A program made the translations under genes and the position numbers. From NCBI RefSeq assembly GCF_021129235.1, contig NZ_JAJOMA010000015.1, forward strand, positions 124,001-188,000: a DNA stretch of 64,000 nt, in the 5' to 3' direction. The stretch is from Kineosporia mesophila. GTDB lineage: Bacteria; Actinomycetota; Actinomycetes; Actinomycetales; Kineosporiaceae. Positions 8,155-16,583 of the stretch are shown in pieces (the first letter of the stretch is position 1; each line of letters starts with the position of its first letter). The notes beneath the pieces were generated by a model. That model was given only the letters and a program-made list of their open reading frames with translations. It ran no database searches and was not told the origin of the DNA.

Positions 8155-9402
8155 ATGACCGGCTTCCTCCGCCCGGAGAGTCTTCCCCTCGACCAGCAGC
8201 TGCGCGCCCGCGCCCGGCAGGTGCTCCCCGGCGGTGTGTACGGGCACATGAAGGCCGATCACACCCTGCCGCCGTCGTGGCCGCAGTTCTGGGAGCGTTC
8301 GCACGGCCCGTACGGCTGGGACGTGGACGGCAATCGCTACATCGACCTGATGTGCGCCTGGGGCCCGATGGTGCTCGGCTACCAGGACCCGGTGGTCGAG
8401 GCCGCGGCCGCCGAGCAGGCGGCCCGGGGCGACACGATCAGCGGCCCGAGCGCCCGGATGGTCGAGTTCGCCGAGCTGCTCACCTCGGTCATCCCGTTCG
8501 CGGACTGGGCGATGTTCGGCAAGAACGGCAACGACGCGACGTCCACCGCGATCCGGGTGGCTCGCTCGGCCACCGGCAGGGCCAAGTTCCTCAAGGCGAC
8601 CCCGGCCTACCACGGGGCCAACGACTGGTTCACCCCGAACACGACCGGCGTGCCGGCCGGGGAGCGGGCCAACATCGGGTACTTCGCCTACAACGACATC
8701 GCCTCGCTGGAGGCGTCGGTGGCGCAGCACGACGGGGAGATCGCCGCGATCATCCTCACCCCGTTCCAGCACGACGCGCTGGTGCCGCAGCAGCTGGTCG
8801 ACCCGGCCTTCGCCCGCCGGGCCCGCGAGCTGGCCACGGCCCAGGGCGCGGCGCTGATCATCGACGAGGTGCGCAGCGGCCTGCGCCTGGACCTGCGCGG
8901 GGCCTGGGAGTCCATCGGGGTGCGGCCCGATATGACGGCGTACTCCAAGGCCATCGCCAACGGGCACCCGATCGCCGCGGTGGTCGGCAGCGACTCGCTG
9001 CGCGAGGGCGCCTCGAAGATCTTCGTGACCGGCAGCTTCTGGTACTCCGCGGTGCCGATGGCGGCCGGGATCGCCACGGTGAAGCGGGCCGCCGAGCTCG
9101 ACCTGCCGGCCGTGCTGAAGGCCTCCGGAGAGCGGTTCAAGCAGGGCATCGAGGCGCAGGGCGCCGCGGCCGGCCTGCCGGTAGCGATCACCGGGCCGGT
9201 GCAGATGCCGCACCTGAGCTTCGCCGACGACCCGGAGATGAAGAAGGTCTTCGCCTTCACCGACGCGGCCGTGCGGCGCGGCGTACTGCTGCACCCGTGG
9301 CACAACATGTTCCTGGCCGCCGCGCACACCGACGAGGTCGTGGACGAGGCGCTCGCGCGGATCGAGGGGGCCTTCGAGGAGCTGGCCGGACTGGGTCTGT
9401 GA
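8155..9402 (+). CDS. Class III aminotransferase, glutamate-1-semialdehyde aminomutase-like
   Basis: A 415-residue PLP enzyme. RBS AAGGAG lies seven bases before ATG 8155. The lysine that binds PLP is in AYSKAIANGHPIAAVVG near residue 263, and the Asp holding the pyridine nitrogen is in LIIDEVRSGLRLD. The overall layout resembles HemL and other class III enzymes, but its place after an importer, kinase and aldolase argues against tetrapyrrole synthesis. A catabolic transamination or amino-shift on an imported amino sugar or amino acid derivative is more likely (inference). Confidence 0.85.
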   Translation: MTGFLRPESLPLDQQLRARARQVLPGGVYGHMKADHTLPPSWPQFWERSHGPYGWDVDGNRYIDLMCAWGPMVLGYQDPVVEAAAAEQAARGDTISGPSARMVEFAELLTSVIPFADWAMFGKNGNDATSTAIRVARSATGRAKFLKATPAYHGANDWFTPNTTGVPAGERANIGYFAYNDIASLEASVAQHDGEIAAIILTPFQHDALVPQQLVDPAFARRARELATAQGAALIIDEVRSGLRLDLRGAWESIGVRPDMTAYSKAIANGHPIAAVVGSDSLREGASKIFVTGSFWYSAVPMAAGIATVKRAAELDLPAVLKASGERFKQGIEAQGAAAGLPVAITGPVQMPHLSFADDPEMKKVFAFTDAAVRRGVLLHPWHNMFLAAAHTDEVVDEALARIEGAFEELAGLGL

Positions 9403-9409
9403 CCCGTTG

Positions 9410-9451
9410 GCGGTGGTCCGGGCAGGCCGTGCGGCCTCCCCGGACCACCGC
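9410..9451 (+). terminator. Terminator after aminotransferase gene
   Basis: A 13-bp perfect inverted repeat (9410-9422 with 9439-9451) encloses a second small stem (AGGCC-GTGC-GGCCT, 9424-9437). Together they form a long hairpin between the catabolic genes and prfC. Confidence 0.7.
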
Positions 9452-9489
9452 TGGACCGGGCAGGGTCCGGGAGCAGGGAGAATGGCAGG

Positions 9490-11112
9490 GTGAGAGCCGA
9501 TACACAGACCCCGGGACAGACGGCCGACGTCACCCCCGCACAGGTGCTGGCCGAGGCCGGCCGCCGTCGCACCATCGCCGTCATCAGTCACCCCGACGCC
9601 GGTAAGTCCACGCTGACCGAGGCGCTGGCGCTGCACTCCAACGCCCTGCGCGAGGCCGGGCACGTGCACGGGAAGGCCGGTCACGCGGGCGTCGTCTCCG
9701 ACTGGCAGGACATGGAGAAGCAGCGCGGGATCTCGATCTCCTCCGCCGTGCTGCAGCTGTCCCACCGCGACCAGGTCGTCAACGTCGTCGACACCCCCGG
9801 TCACGCCGACTTCTCCGAAGACACCTACCGCGCCCTCACCGCCGTCGACGCGGTGATCATGCTGATCGACGCGGCCCGCGGCATGGAGGTGCAGACCCGC
9901 AAGCTCTTCGCCGTGTGCAAGGAGCGCGGCCTGCCCGTCATCACGGTCGTGAACAAGTGGGACCGGCCCGGCCGCGAGGCCCTGGAGCTGCTCGACGAGG
10001 TCGAGTCGGTCACCGGCCTCAGGCCCACCCCGATGACCTGGCCGGTCGGTATCGCGGGCGACTTCCGCGGCCTGCTCGAGCGCGGCACCGGTGCGTACGT
10101 GAAGTACACCAAGGCCCCCGGCGGTGCCACCCGCGCGCTGGAAGACCGGATGAACGCGCAGCAGGCGGCCGAGGCCGAGGGCGTGGCCTGGCAGCAGTCG
10201 GTCGAGGAGCACGAGCTGCTCTCGGCCACCGGCGCCGACCACGACGAGGAGGAGTTCCTGGCCTTCCGCACCACCCCGGTCTACTTCACCGCCGCCGTCG
10301 CGAACGTGGGCGTCGGTCAGGTGCTGGACGCCATCATCGACGTCGCGCCCGCCCCCCACGACCAGCTCGACGTGGCCGGGCGCACCCAGGCCCTGACGGC
10401 GAACTTCAGCGCCCAGGTGTTCAAGACCCAGACCGGGATGAACCCGGCCCACCGCGACCGGCTCGCGTTCGCCCGGGTCCAGACCGGTGTCTTCCACCGC
10501 GGCATGACGGTGCGCGACAACCGCAGCGGCCGCCCGATGGTGCTCAAGCACGTGCAGACCGTCTTCGGCGCCGACCGTTCCACGGTCGACGTGGCCTGGC
10601 CCGGTGACGTCATCGGTCTGGTCAACGCCCGCCACGTCAACGTCGGCGACACCCTGTCCGAGGCGGGCAAGATCGCCTACCCGCCGCTGCCGGTGTTCGC
10701 CCCCGAGCACTTCCGCACCGTGCGCCCGGCGGACCTGAGCTTCGGCAAGCAGTTCCGGCAGGGCCTGCGCGAGCTCGATGCCGAGGGGGTCGTGCGGGTA
10801 CTGACCTCCGACTCGCGCGGTGACGGCGAGCCGGTCCTGAGCGCCGTCGGCGTGCTCCAGTTCGACGTGGTGCAGCACCGCATGACCCACGAGTACCGCT
10901 CGGCCGTGGTGTTCGGTGAGCTGCCCTTCTCGACGGCCCGGATCATCGACCCGGCCGACGCCCCGGTGGTGCGCGGCCACCGCGGTACCGAGGTGGTCTC
11001 GAACGCCGAGGGCCGCTTCTTCGCCCTGTTCACCGACGAGTGGCGGGTGCGCAGCTTCGAGCGCGACAACCCGGGCGTGAAGCTCCAGGAACTGGTCGTG
11101 ACGAGCAACTGA
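9490..11112 (+). CDS. prfC: Peptide chain release factor 3
   Basis: A 540-residue translational GTPase that recycles class I release factors from the ribosome. The G-domain motifs are all present: G1 SHPDAGKST (34-42), a switch II region VVDTPGHADF, and NKWDRP for base recognition. The switch region ISISSAVLQL and the C-terminal RF3 domain (FFALFTDEWRVRSFERDNP) separate it from EF-G and TypA. The start is GTG (MRADTQ). It is a single-gene unit with a terminator directly downstream. Confidence 0.96.
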   Translation: MRADTQTPGQTADVTPAQVLAEAGRRRTIAVISHPDAGKSTLTEALALHSNALREAGHVHGKAGHAGVVSDWQDMEKQRGISISSAVLQLSHRDQVVNVVDTPGHADFSEDTYRALTAVDAVIMLIDAARGMEVQTRKLFAVCKERGLPVITVVNKWDRPGREALELLDEVESVTGLRPTPMTWPVGIAGDFRGLLERGTGAYVKYTKAPGGATRALEDRMNAQQAAEAEGVAWQQSVEEHELLSATGADHDEEEFLAFRTTPVYFTAAVANVGVGQVLDAIIDVAPAPHDQLDVAGRTQALTANFSAQVFKTQTGMNPAHRDRLAFARVQTGVFHRGMTVRDNRSGRPMVLKHVQTVFGADRSTVDVAWPGDVIGLVNARHVNVGDTLSEAGKIAYPPLPVFAPEHFRTVRPADLSFGKQFRQGLRELDAEGVVRVLTSDSRGDGEPVLSAVGVLQFDVVQHRMTHEYRSAVVFGELPFSTARIIDPADAPVVRGHRGTEVVSNAEGRFFALFTDEWRVRSFERDNPGVKLQELVVTSN

Positions 11113-11126
11113 GGGTCCTGAACGGG

Positions 11127-11166
11127 ATGACCCGCCGGCGGAGTTCCGTCAGCGGGTCATTTTGTT
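11127..11166 (+). terminator. Rho-independent terminator after prfC
   Basis: ATGACCCGC at 11127-11135 pairs with GCGGGTCAT at 11152-11160, followed by TTTTGTT. It lies between convergent prfC and the flavodoxin gene. Confidence 0.8.
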
Positions 11167-11191
11167 CGGTGGTGCTGTTCCGGGCCGGGCT

Positions 11192-11707
11192 TCAGGCGGG
11201 GGTGAGGGTGCCGGCCACCTCGGCGGCCAGGTGCTGGGCCCAGCGGCGGGCGTGCTCGAGCTCGCGGCCCTCGAGCGGGCCCAGGGTGTCCCGGGTGTAG
11301 AAGGACTCGTGCCGCATCACGCGCATGCCCAGGTGGTGCAGGCGGTGGCTGACCGGGTCGGCCGGGTTGTCGGCGGTCGCCGGGAACGGCGTGTACACGC
11401 TGGTGTCGAACGAGACCGCGGGGATGTCGGCGGGCTGCAGGCGCTGCAGCCACTCGCACACGCCGATGCCGGTGGAGCGCGCGGGGATCCCGGCGCGGTG
11501 GGCCTGCGTCACGGCCAGGTGCCGGGTGGCCTCCAGGCCGGCGGGGGCGCCGACCACGAGCAGGCCCACGTCGTCGGGCAGGACCAGGGGTGCGCTGGCC
11601 ACCGTGTGGATGTCGGTGCGCAGGACGGTGCCTAGCCCGGCCGCGACCGCGCGGGCCACGGACTCGGTGTTGCCGAACATGGATTCGTACACCAGCAGTG
11701 CCCTCAT
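11192..11707 (-). CDS. Flavodoxin-family protein
   Basis: A 171-residue protein with the flavodoxin FMN-phosphate loop at its very N-terminus (RALLVYESMFGNTESVARAV, where S/T-x-F/Y-G-N-T is the hallmark). It then has the second loop region VGAPAGLE and a Tyr/Thr-rich third segment (SFDTSVYTP). It would act as a small electron carrier or FMN-binding protein in the cytosol. It is divergent from an FMN/FAD/4Fe-4S reductase gene starting at 12054, so the two may share control, though they need not be partners. Confidence 0.82.
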   Translation of the reverse strand: MRALLVYESMFGNTESVARAVAAGLGTVLRTDIHTVASAPLVLPDDVGLLVVGAPAGLEATRHLAVTQAHRAGIPARSTGIGVCEWLQRLQPADIPAVSFDTSVYTPFPATADNPADPVSHRLHHLGMRVMRHESFYTRDTLGPLEGRELEHARRWAQHLAAEVAGTLTPA

Positions 11708-12053
11708 GTCAGTTCCTCTGAACGTCTGTCCGCAATGGTTTTCCGGTTGCCCTCAGGATGGCTTGAGGACGCCGCGGCCGGGCAGGGGCGGAGGTCCCCG
11801 GGAGGCCTCCACCCGGGTGGGGAAGGTAGGGCCGAAGAACCCGGGCCCGGGATTCCCGGTGAGGGTCCCCTTAGTTTTGTGCGTGGCCAAAAGGCTTGCC
11901 AGGACTCCTGTCCCACACAGTCGCGCAGGAGATCAGCGAGTGGCGTCTCAGGTTCGGGACCATGGCCTCTCCGAGACAAAACCATTCATTGAAAGGATGT
12001 CGTCACGAGCTGAGGAGCGGCCGGTCGGCCACCAAAACGGAAGTGAAGATGTG
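11708..12053. other. Divergent intergenic region, flavodoxin / flavin oxidoreductase
   Basis: This 346-base gap carries promoters for both neighbours. I see overlapping GC palindromes (for example CCGGGCCCGGGATTCCCGG near 11843) and an AT-richer stretch near 11970-12000 (AAAACCATTCATTGAAAGG) close to the oxidoreductase start. No FMN riboswitch consensus is recognisable. Confidence 0.35.
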
Positions 12054-13982
12054 ATGACCTCCTTCGAGAATCTGCTGTCCCCGGGCCGGATCGGATCGCT
12101 GGAGGTGCCCAACCGGGTGCTGCTCGCGCCGATGGGCACGGAGATGTGCACCCCGGACGGCAGGAGCACCGAGCAGGAGGCCGCCTACTACGCGGCCCGG
12201 GCCGCCGGCGGCACCGGCATCGTGATGAGCGGCATCAACGCCGTGCAGTCCGACACCGAGCCGATCACGGCCGGTCTGGGCCGGATCGACACCGACGAGC
12301 ACATTCCGGGGATCGCGCGCATCGCGCAGCGGGTGCACGAGGAGGGGAGCCTGTTCGCCCTCCAGCTGACGGCGGGCCTGGGGCGCAACATCAACACCGT
12401 GCAGCCGGGCACCGTACCGGTGTCCGCCTCGGACAACACCTGGTTCGCCGACGCGTCCATTCGTTGTCGCCCTCTGACACTCGACGAGATCGCGGTCATC
12501 GTGAGGCGTTTCGGTGAGGCCGCAGTGCGGGCGCGCGCCGCGGGCGTGGACATGATCGATCTGCACGGCCACACCGGTTACGTGCTCGACCAGTTCCTCA
12601 GCCCGGTCTGGAACCGCCGCACCGACGCCTACGGTGGCTCGGTCGAGAACCGGGTGCGCCTGACCGCCGAGATCGTCGCCGTGATCAAGGCGAACGCCCC
12701 CGGTATGCCGGTCAGCTTCCGGCTCTCGGTGCACCACCGCTTCGAGGGCGGGCGCACCCCGGACGACAGTCTCGACATCGCAAGGGAACTCGAGAAGGCC
12801 GGGGTCGACCTGATCATCGCCGACGAGGGCTCGTACGAGGCGATGGACTACGTGTTCCCGCCCTACTACCTGGGCGACGCCTGTATGGCCGATGCCGCAG
12901 CGGTTCTCAAGGATGTGGTGACCATCCCGGTCGCGGCGGTCGGCAACCTGCGCCCGCAGGACGGGGAGCGCCTGCTGGCCGAGGGGAAGGCCGATTTCAT
13001 CGCGATCGGGCGCGGCCTGATCGCCGACCCCGACCTGGTGAACAAGCTGAGGGCCGGACGCCCGCAGGACGTGCGCCCGTGCATCCGCTGCAACGCCTCG
13101 TGCACCGGAAACGCTTTCTTCGGGAAAGCATTGGAGTGTGCGGTCAACCCGGCGGCCGGTCACGAGCTGGAACTTGGCCCGGTGCTGTCGGTCCGGCCCC
13201 GGCATGTGGTCGTGATCGGCGGAGGGCCGGGCGGGATGGAGGCGGCGCGGGCCGCGGCTCGGTGCGGTCACCGGGTGGACCTGTACGACCAGGGCCCGCA
13301 GCTGGGCGGGGTGCTGCTGCCGGCCGCCACTCCCGACTTCAAGCGGGAGCTGCGCTCGATGATCACCTGGTGGGAGGGGCAGCTGGCCGCGCTCGGCGTC
13401 ACCGTGCACACCGGCGTCACGATCACCCCGGGCAGCCCGGAACTGGCGGAGGCCGACGAGATCATCGTGGCCACCGGATCGGTGCCGCTGCGGCCGCGGG
13501 CGATCGAGGGCCTGGAAGACCCGTCCGTGATCGACGTGCTGGCCTTTCATCAGGGGACGCCGGTCGGCCACCGGGTTCTGATCGCCGGGGGCGGGCTTTC
13601 GGGGGCGGACGCGGCCCTGGAGCTGGCCCGCGACGGCCACGAGGTGACGCTCGTCGAGGCGGCGGACGAGGTGGCCCGCGACATGCTGATGGTCAACCGG
13701 GTGACGTTGCTGCGCGACCTGGCGCACGCCGGCGTCACGGTGCTCACCGGCCACCGGATCTCGAAAATTGCCGGGGACGAGGCCATCGCCGAGGGCCCCG
13801 ACGGCCTGATCGCCCTGCACGCCGACACCGTGATCAGCGCCTTCGGCCTGCTGCCCGCCCGCACCCTGGTCGAGCAGCTGCTGCCCGACGCCCGGGTGCA
13901 CCCGGTCGGCGACTGCGTGCAGCCGGCCAAGGTCGGCGAGGCCGTGCGCTCGGGGTACGACGCGGCTCTGGCCCTGGGCTGA
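12054..13982 (+). CDS. NADH:flavin oxidoreductase / 2,4-dienoyl-CoA reductase-type three-domain enzyme
   Basis: A 642-residue redox enzyme from ATG 12054 (a GTG three bases earlier is possible). Residues 1-~330 are an old-yellow-enzyme TIM barrel binding FMN, with MDLHGHTGYVLDQFLSP and WNRRTDAYGGSVENR as family marks. A cysteine cluster CIRCNASC then CAVNP (near 343-365) fits a 4Fe-4S site. The rest is an FAD/NAD(P)-binding pyridine-nucleotide domain with GGGPGGMEAARAA near residue 388 and a second GGGLSGADAALELA near 512. The order matches 2,4-dienoyl-CoA reductase, trimethylamine dehydrogenase and 2-enoate reductases. The exact substrate cannot be read from sequence. Confidence 0.88.
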   Translation: MTSFENLLSPGRIGSLEVPNRVLLAPMGTEMCTPDGRSTEQEAAYYAARAAGGTGIVMSGINAVQSDTEPITAGLGRIDTDEHIPGIARIAQRVHEEGSLFALQLTAGLGRNINTVQPGTVPVSASDNTWFADASIRCRPLTLDEIAVIVRRFGEAAVRARAAGVDMIDLHGHTGYVLDQFLSPVWNRRTDAYGGSVENRVRLTAEIVAVIKANAPGMPVSFRLSVHHRFEGGRTPDDSLDIARELEKAGVDLIIADEGSYEAMDYVFPPYYLGDACMADAAAVLKDVVTIPVAAVGNLRPQDGERLLAEGKADFIAIGRGLIADPDLVNKLRAGRPQDVRPCIRCNASCTGNAFFGKALECAVNPAAGHELELGPVLSVRPRHVVVIGGGPGGMEAARAAARCGHRVDLYDQGPQLGGVLLPAATPDFKRELRSMITWWEGQLAALGVTVHTGVTITPGSPELAEADEIIVATGSVPLRPRAIEGLEDPSVIDVLAFHQGTPVGHRVLIAGGGLSGADAALELARDGHEVTLVEAADEVARDMLMVNRVTLLRDLAHAGVTVLTGHRISKIAGDEAIAEGPDGLIALHADTVISAFGLLPARTLVEQLLPDARVHPVGDCVQPAKVGEAVRSGYDAALALG

Positions 13983-13991
13983 GGGGCGCTC

Positions 13992-14024
13992 GCCGGCGGG
14001 AGAGAAAATCACTGTCCCGCCGGC
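13992..14024 (+). terminator. Hairpin after oxidoreductase gene
   Basis: GCCGGCGGG (13992-14000) pairs with CCCGCCGGC (14016-14024) across a 15-base AT-richer loop, ten bases after the stop codon. Confidence 0.6.
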
Positions 14025-14413
14025 GGCCGGGTACGCCACCATGACGACTCATGACAGGAACGAGACGACGTCGTGCGACCCACCTGACCCGGGTGCTGAG
14101 GCTCACCCACGAACCGCGGAACGGTCACGGGGAGAAGATAAAAGGGATCTGCGAGAACAAGCGCCGGGTGAACCGGGTGAGCCGGCGCACCGACCGGCAC
14201 CACCTCGCCGCCGTGTGCCGGGACAGTCAGGTCGCCGACCAGATCGCCGACGCCCGGCCCGGCCCCCGCCGCCCGGTGCGGTGCCACCTCCCGGCCCCGG
14301 AACAGGTTTAGCGGTGGCCACGAACCAAGGAGTCAGGACCAGGATTCCGGCAGCCTGAATGCCCTGAGGCGTTTGGACATGCCGACGGTGATCATTGTGG
14401 TGATCATGGGCTC
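14025..14413. other. Intergenic stretch with no convincing gene
   Basis: Open frames of 86-105 codons exist on both strands, but their compositions are Arg/Pro/His-rich without recognisable motifs, and none has a clear ribosome-binding site. Near the end (14378-14409) TGATCATTGTGGTGATCATGG repeats the TGATCA core of the dispersed palindrome family, probably a decayed copy. I would not annotate a gene here. Confidence 0.4.
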
Positions 14414-15106
14414 GTGACGGAATCGGAGCGGAACGAACTGATCACGGCGGATGCGTCCCCGGGCGGTGATCCGGCGGATGCCGGTGAGCTGGCCGAGATC
14501 TCGGCGCTGGCCCAGCGCCGCAGCGACCGCTGGTTCACCGGCGTGAGGGTGTTCTCCCTACTTGCCGTCGCGGTGACGACGATCGTGGTGCTGGTGATCG
14601 GCGATGTCTCATCCGACGACGATTCGTCATGGTGGGTCTGGCTTTTCATTCTGGCGATCGCAGTCCTGCCCCTGGTGCTGATGCTCGCGGTGCTTCGGTG
14701 GCTACGGCGCCGGGGCGCGCGGTGGTTGCAGCCCGTGCTGGCGGCCGGGGTGGACCGCGAACGCCGCAAGAAGATCGCCAAGGCCATCCGGTCGGTGCGG
14801 CCCGTCGATCCGCGTGACCAGGTGGTGGCCCAGGACCTGGCCGAGCGCATCCTGATGCAGCGCTGGATACTCTTCGCGTATCTGCCCGTGCTGCTGCTCA
14901 TGGTGGCCAGCCGGCTGCTCTCGTCGGATCGCTTCCTGTTCGCGGACGTGATGATCGGTGTGGGCGCGCTGGGATACCTGATCTCGTTGCCGCTGCACTG
15001 GCGCAACACCCGTCGGGCCCGCTCATGGATCGATCAGTACGGCACGGGCGGAACCGGTACGGCCGAAGCCGTACCGGACCGCCGGTCGGGTCAGGAGCAG
15101 GTGTAG
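14414..15106 (+). CDS. Conserved-type membrane protein, four predicted helices
   Basis: A 230-residue integral membrane protein of unknown function, GTG start. Four hydrophobic segments are visible: around residues 43-62 (VFSLLAVAVTTIVVLVIGDV), 75-98 (WLFILAIAVLPLVLMLAVL), 150-168 (LFAYLPVLLLMVASRLL) and 175-195 (FADVMIGVGALGYLISLPL). A charged cytosolic loop between helices 2 and 3 contains RERRKKIAKAIR. Its 3' end overlaps the convergent small gene by 16 bases. No family recognised. Confidence 0.7.
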   Translation: MTESERNELITADASPGGDPADAGELAEISALAQRRSDRWFTGVRVFSLLAVAVTTIVVLVIGDVSSDDDSSWWVWLFILAIAVLPLVLMLAVLRWLRRRGARWLQPVLAAGVDRERRKKIAKAIRSVRPVDPRDQVVAQDLAERILMQRWILFAYLPVLLLMVASRLLSSDRFLFADVMIGVGALGYLISLPLHWRNTRRARSWIDQYGTGGTGTAEAVPDRRSGQEQV

Positions 15107-15357
15107 ATCACCGGGATCCGCGCGCCTCGCTCGCCGTCCTGCCCGACGACGCTGGTGCCGTCGAGGTCGCCGGTGACCAGACCGTCCTCGTTCCTCGCGA
15201 TGTCGGCGCCATCGGCCGCCATGGCGGATTCGCCCGGGAAATCACCGGGTGCGTCGACGGTCTGGGCGTGCCAGGTGCACGACGGCGCGGTCGGGGCCGC
15301 GGTGGCCGGGGCGATGATCAGACCGGCAGCGACCACCGGACGGGCCGGCCGGACCAA
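15091..15357 (-). CDS. Small secreted protein, start uncertain
   Basis: The C-terminal 70 residues (PSCTWHAQTV ... GERGARIPVIYTCS) look like a short exported actinobacterial protein with two cysteines near the ends of the mature part that could form a disulphide. A hydrophobic segment VVAAGLIIAPATAA followed by PTAPS would serve as a signal peptide if translation begins at the TTG at 15357 (88 residues, basic start VRPAR). An ATG at 15471 is in frame but lies inside a repeat element and would bury the signal peptide, so I prefer the shorter form. Function unknown. Confidence 0.45.
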   Translation of the reverse strand: MVRPARPVVAAGLIIAPATAAPTAPSCTWHAQTVDAPGDFPGESAMAADGADIARNEDGLVTGDLDGTSVVGQDGERGARIPVIYTCS

Positions 15358-15458
15358 AGTTCCGGCAAGATGACTGGTGAGCTCAACGCGATGGGGGATT
15401 TCCGAGGTCTGGCCGGACAACCGTTGACCAAGGCCATGATCGAGAATGCATACGTGTT

Positions 15459-15475
15459 CGTGATCATGCAAAGAT
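15459..15475 (+). repeat. Half copy of the CGTGATCATGCAAA palindrome family
   Basis: CGTGATCATGCAAAGAT matches the left arm of the complete elements at 16411 and 40394 for the first 14 bases. CATGATC at 15435-15441 may be all that is left of a second arm. It sits between two minus-strand genes. Confidence 0.6.
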
Positions 15476-15498
15476 CTTGGTGCCGGCGAGGATCAGGG

Positions 15499-16344
15499 TC
15501 AGGGGCTTGGGGCGGCCAGGGCGTGGATCAGATCTGGTGTCAGGGCGGGTGGGCAGTCGCTGACCTGGCCGTCGCCCAGTTCCATCACCCGCCAGACCCC
15601 GTCGCTGCGCAGGGCAAAATCGACTGTCACGAAGGGTAGTTCAAGGGCGCCGATGAGGCACGCGTAGACGCTCGGATCGAGCGGCGTATCCGGTAGCGCG
15701 GTGGGGGAGTCGGGGTGGGGTCCGGCCAGCACGCAGGCGCCGCCGATCCACCAGGTGCGCACCTCGGCGGGGGCCAGGTCCTCGAAGCGGCGCAGCACGT
15801 AGCCACCGGTGAAGCTGTCGTCGCGCAGTTCCCGGAACCGCGACGCGATCTTCCACGCCGCGTCGGTGTCGGTCAGGTCGGGGATGAACGCGGCCTCGGC
15901 CCAGTAGTGCTTCATCGACTTCGTCCAGTCGCGCAGCACCGCCGGCCCCGCACCCAGGGCGAGGCGGGCGCGATCGAAGCCCGCGCGTCCGTCATCGGTG
16001 CTCCACTCCGTGACCGGGGTGACCTCGCGCAGCGAGGGATACCAGCCGGGCAGCTCGTGCGCGGCCCGGAACTGTTCCACCCCGGTGACCAGGGACACCG
16101 ACCGGGCGTGGAGGGCGTCCTCAAATCTGCCGTACTGCCCGGACGTGAGCATCCAGCCCCGGTAGAGCGCCGGCCCACCCCCGCGTGGCACCCGCTCCAC
16201 CGCGCGCTCGGCGTCGCCCGACTGCAGCGCGTCGTGATCGACCAGAGCCACCGCGAGCCCCAGCTCGCGCGCGAGCGCGGCCTCGTCGGCGTAGTGCTCG
16301 TCGGGACGGCGGGCACGCAGCGGGTCGGCGGGCAGCAGAAGCAT
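15499..16344 (-). CDS. ATP-grasp domain-containing protein
   Basis: A 281-residue protein from ATG 16344 (MLLLPADPLRARRPDE). The central and C-terminal parts have the pattern of small ATP-grasp proteins of the DUF4343 kind: LRDWTKSMKHYW with a Lys pair near residue 145 for ATP phosphates, GGYVLRRFEDL, the TWWIGGACVLAGPHP strand region, and near the end VTVDFALRSDGVWRVMELGDGQVS, which would supply the acidic Mg2+-binding residues. Such proteins ligate a carboxylate to an amine or thiol, but no partner enzyme is adjacent. Annotated from motifs only. Confidence 0.65.
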   Translation of the reverse strand: MLLLPADPLRARRPDEHYADEAALARELGLAVALVDHDALQSGDAERAVERVPRGGGPALYRGWMLTSGQYGRFEDALHARSVSLVTGVEQFRAAHELPGWYPSLREVTPVTEWSTDDGRAGFDRARLALGAGPAVLRDWTKSMKHYWAEAAFIPDLTDTDAAWKIASRFRELRDDSFTGGYVLRRFEDLAPAEVRTWWIGGACVLAGPHPDSPTALPDTPLDPSVYACLIGALELPFVTVDFALRSDGVWRVMELGDGQVSDCPPALTPDLIHALAAPSP

Positions 16345-16410
16345 CACCCGCGCAGTATCGGTGCGCGGGCGGGCCCCCGTCACGGGAGTTTCGAGCCGCC
16401 CCCAACCCTT

Positions 16411-16493
16411 CGTGATCATGCAAAACCTCCCCGACCCTCGGGAACTCGGGCGCGAGGAGTTCTAGAACTCTGGGGAGGTTTTGCATGATCACG
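16411..16493. repeat. Dispersed palindrome, long form, copy 1
   Basis: Two perfectly complementary 22-base arms (16411-16432 and 16472-16493, beginning CGTGATCATGCAAAACC) flank a 39-base middle. The middle holds a self-complementary 14-mer, GAGTTCTAGAACTC (16457-16470). It lies between divergent genes, so it is not acting as an ordinary terminator. It has the same architecture as the copy at 40394-40476. Confidence 0.9.
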
Positions 16494-16537
16494 GGAAAGA
16501 TCTTGGGCGTCGTGCACACGCCTACGGCCGACCGCGT

Positions 16538-16557
16538 AACCTACGTTCCCGTAGGTT
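16538..16557. promoter_or_regulatory. Candidate operator upstream of the acyl-CoA ligase gene
   Basis: AACCTACG-TTCC-CGTAGGTT is a perfect 8-bp inverted repeat, 26 bases before the GTG start. The size and spacing suit a TetR-type lipid regulator dimer. The regulator is not encoded next to it. Confidence 0.6.
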
Positions 16558-16583
16558 TCTGTCGTCGTGAAGAGGAGTCCGCT

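Noticed and set aside
8155-9402. hemL (glutamate-1-semialdehyde aminomutase of heme synthesis)
   Set aside because: Operon context is catabolic and no other tetrapyrrole gene is near; only family resemblance supports hemL.
7126-10980. A 1284-codon open frame on the minus strand
   Set aside because: It lies opposite the kinase, aldolase, aminotransferase and prfC genes, all with clear motifs. Its translation is low-complexity Arg/Gly/His/Val-rich, as expected from the reverse of GC-rich coding DNA.
14041-14358. Small overlapping open frames on both strands
   Set aside because: Arg/Pro/His-rich, no ribosome-binding site, no recognisable motif; treated as non-coding.
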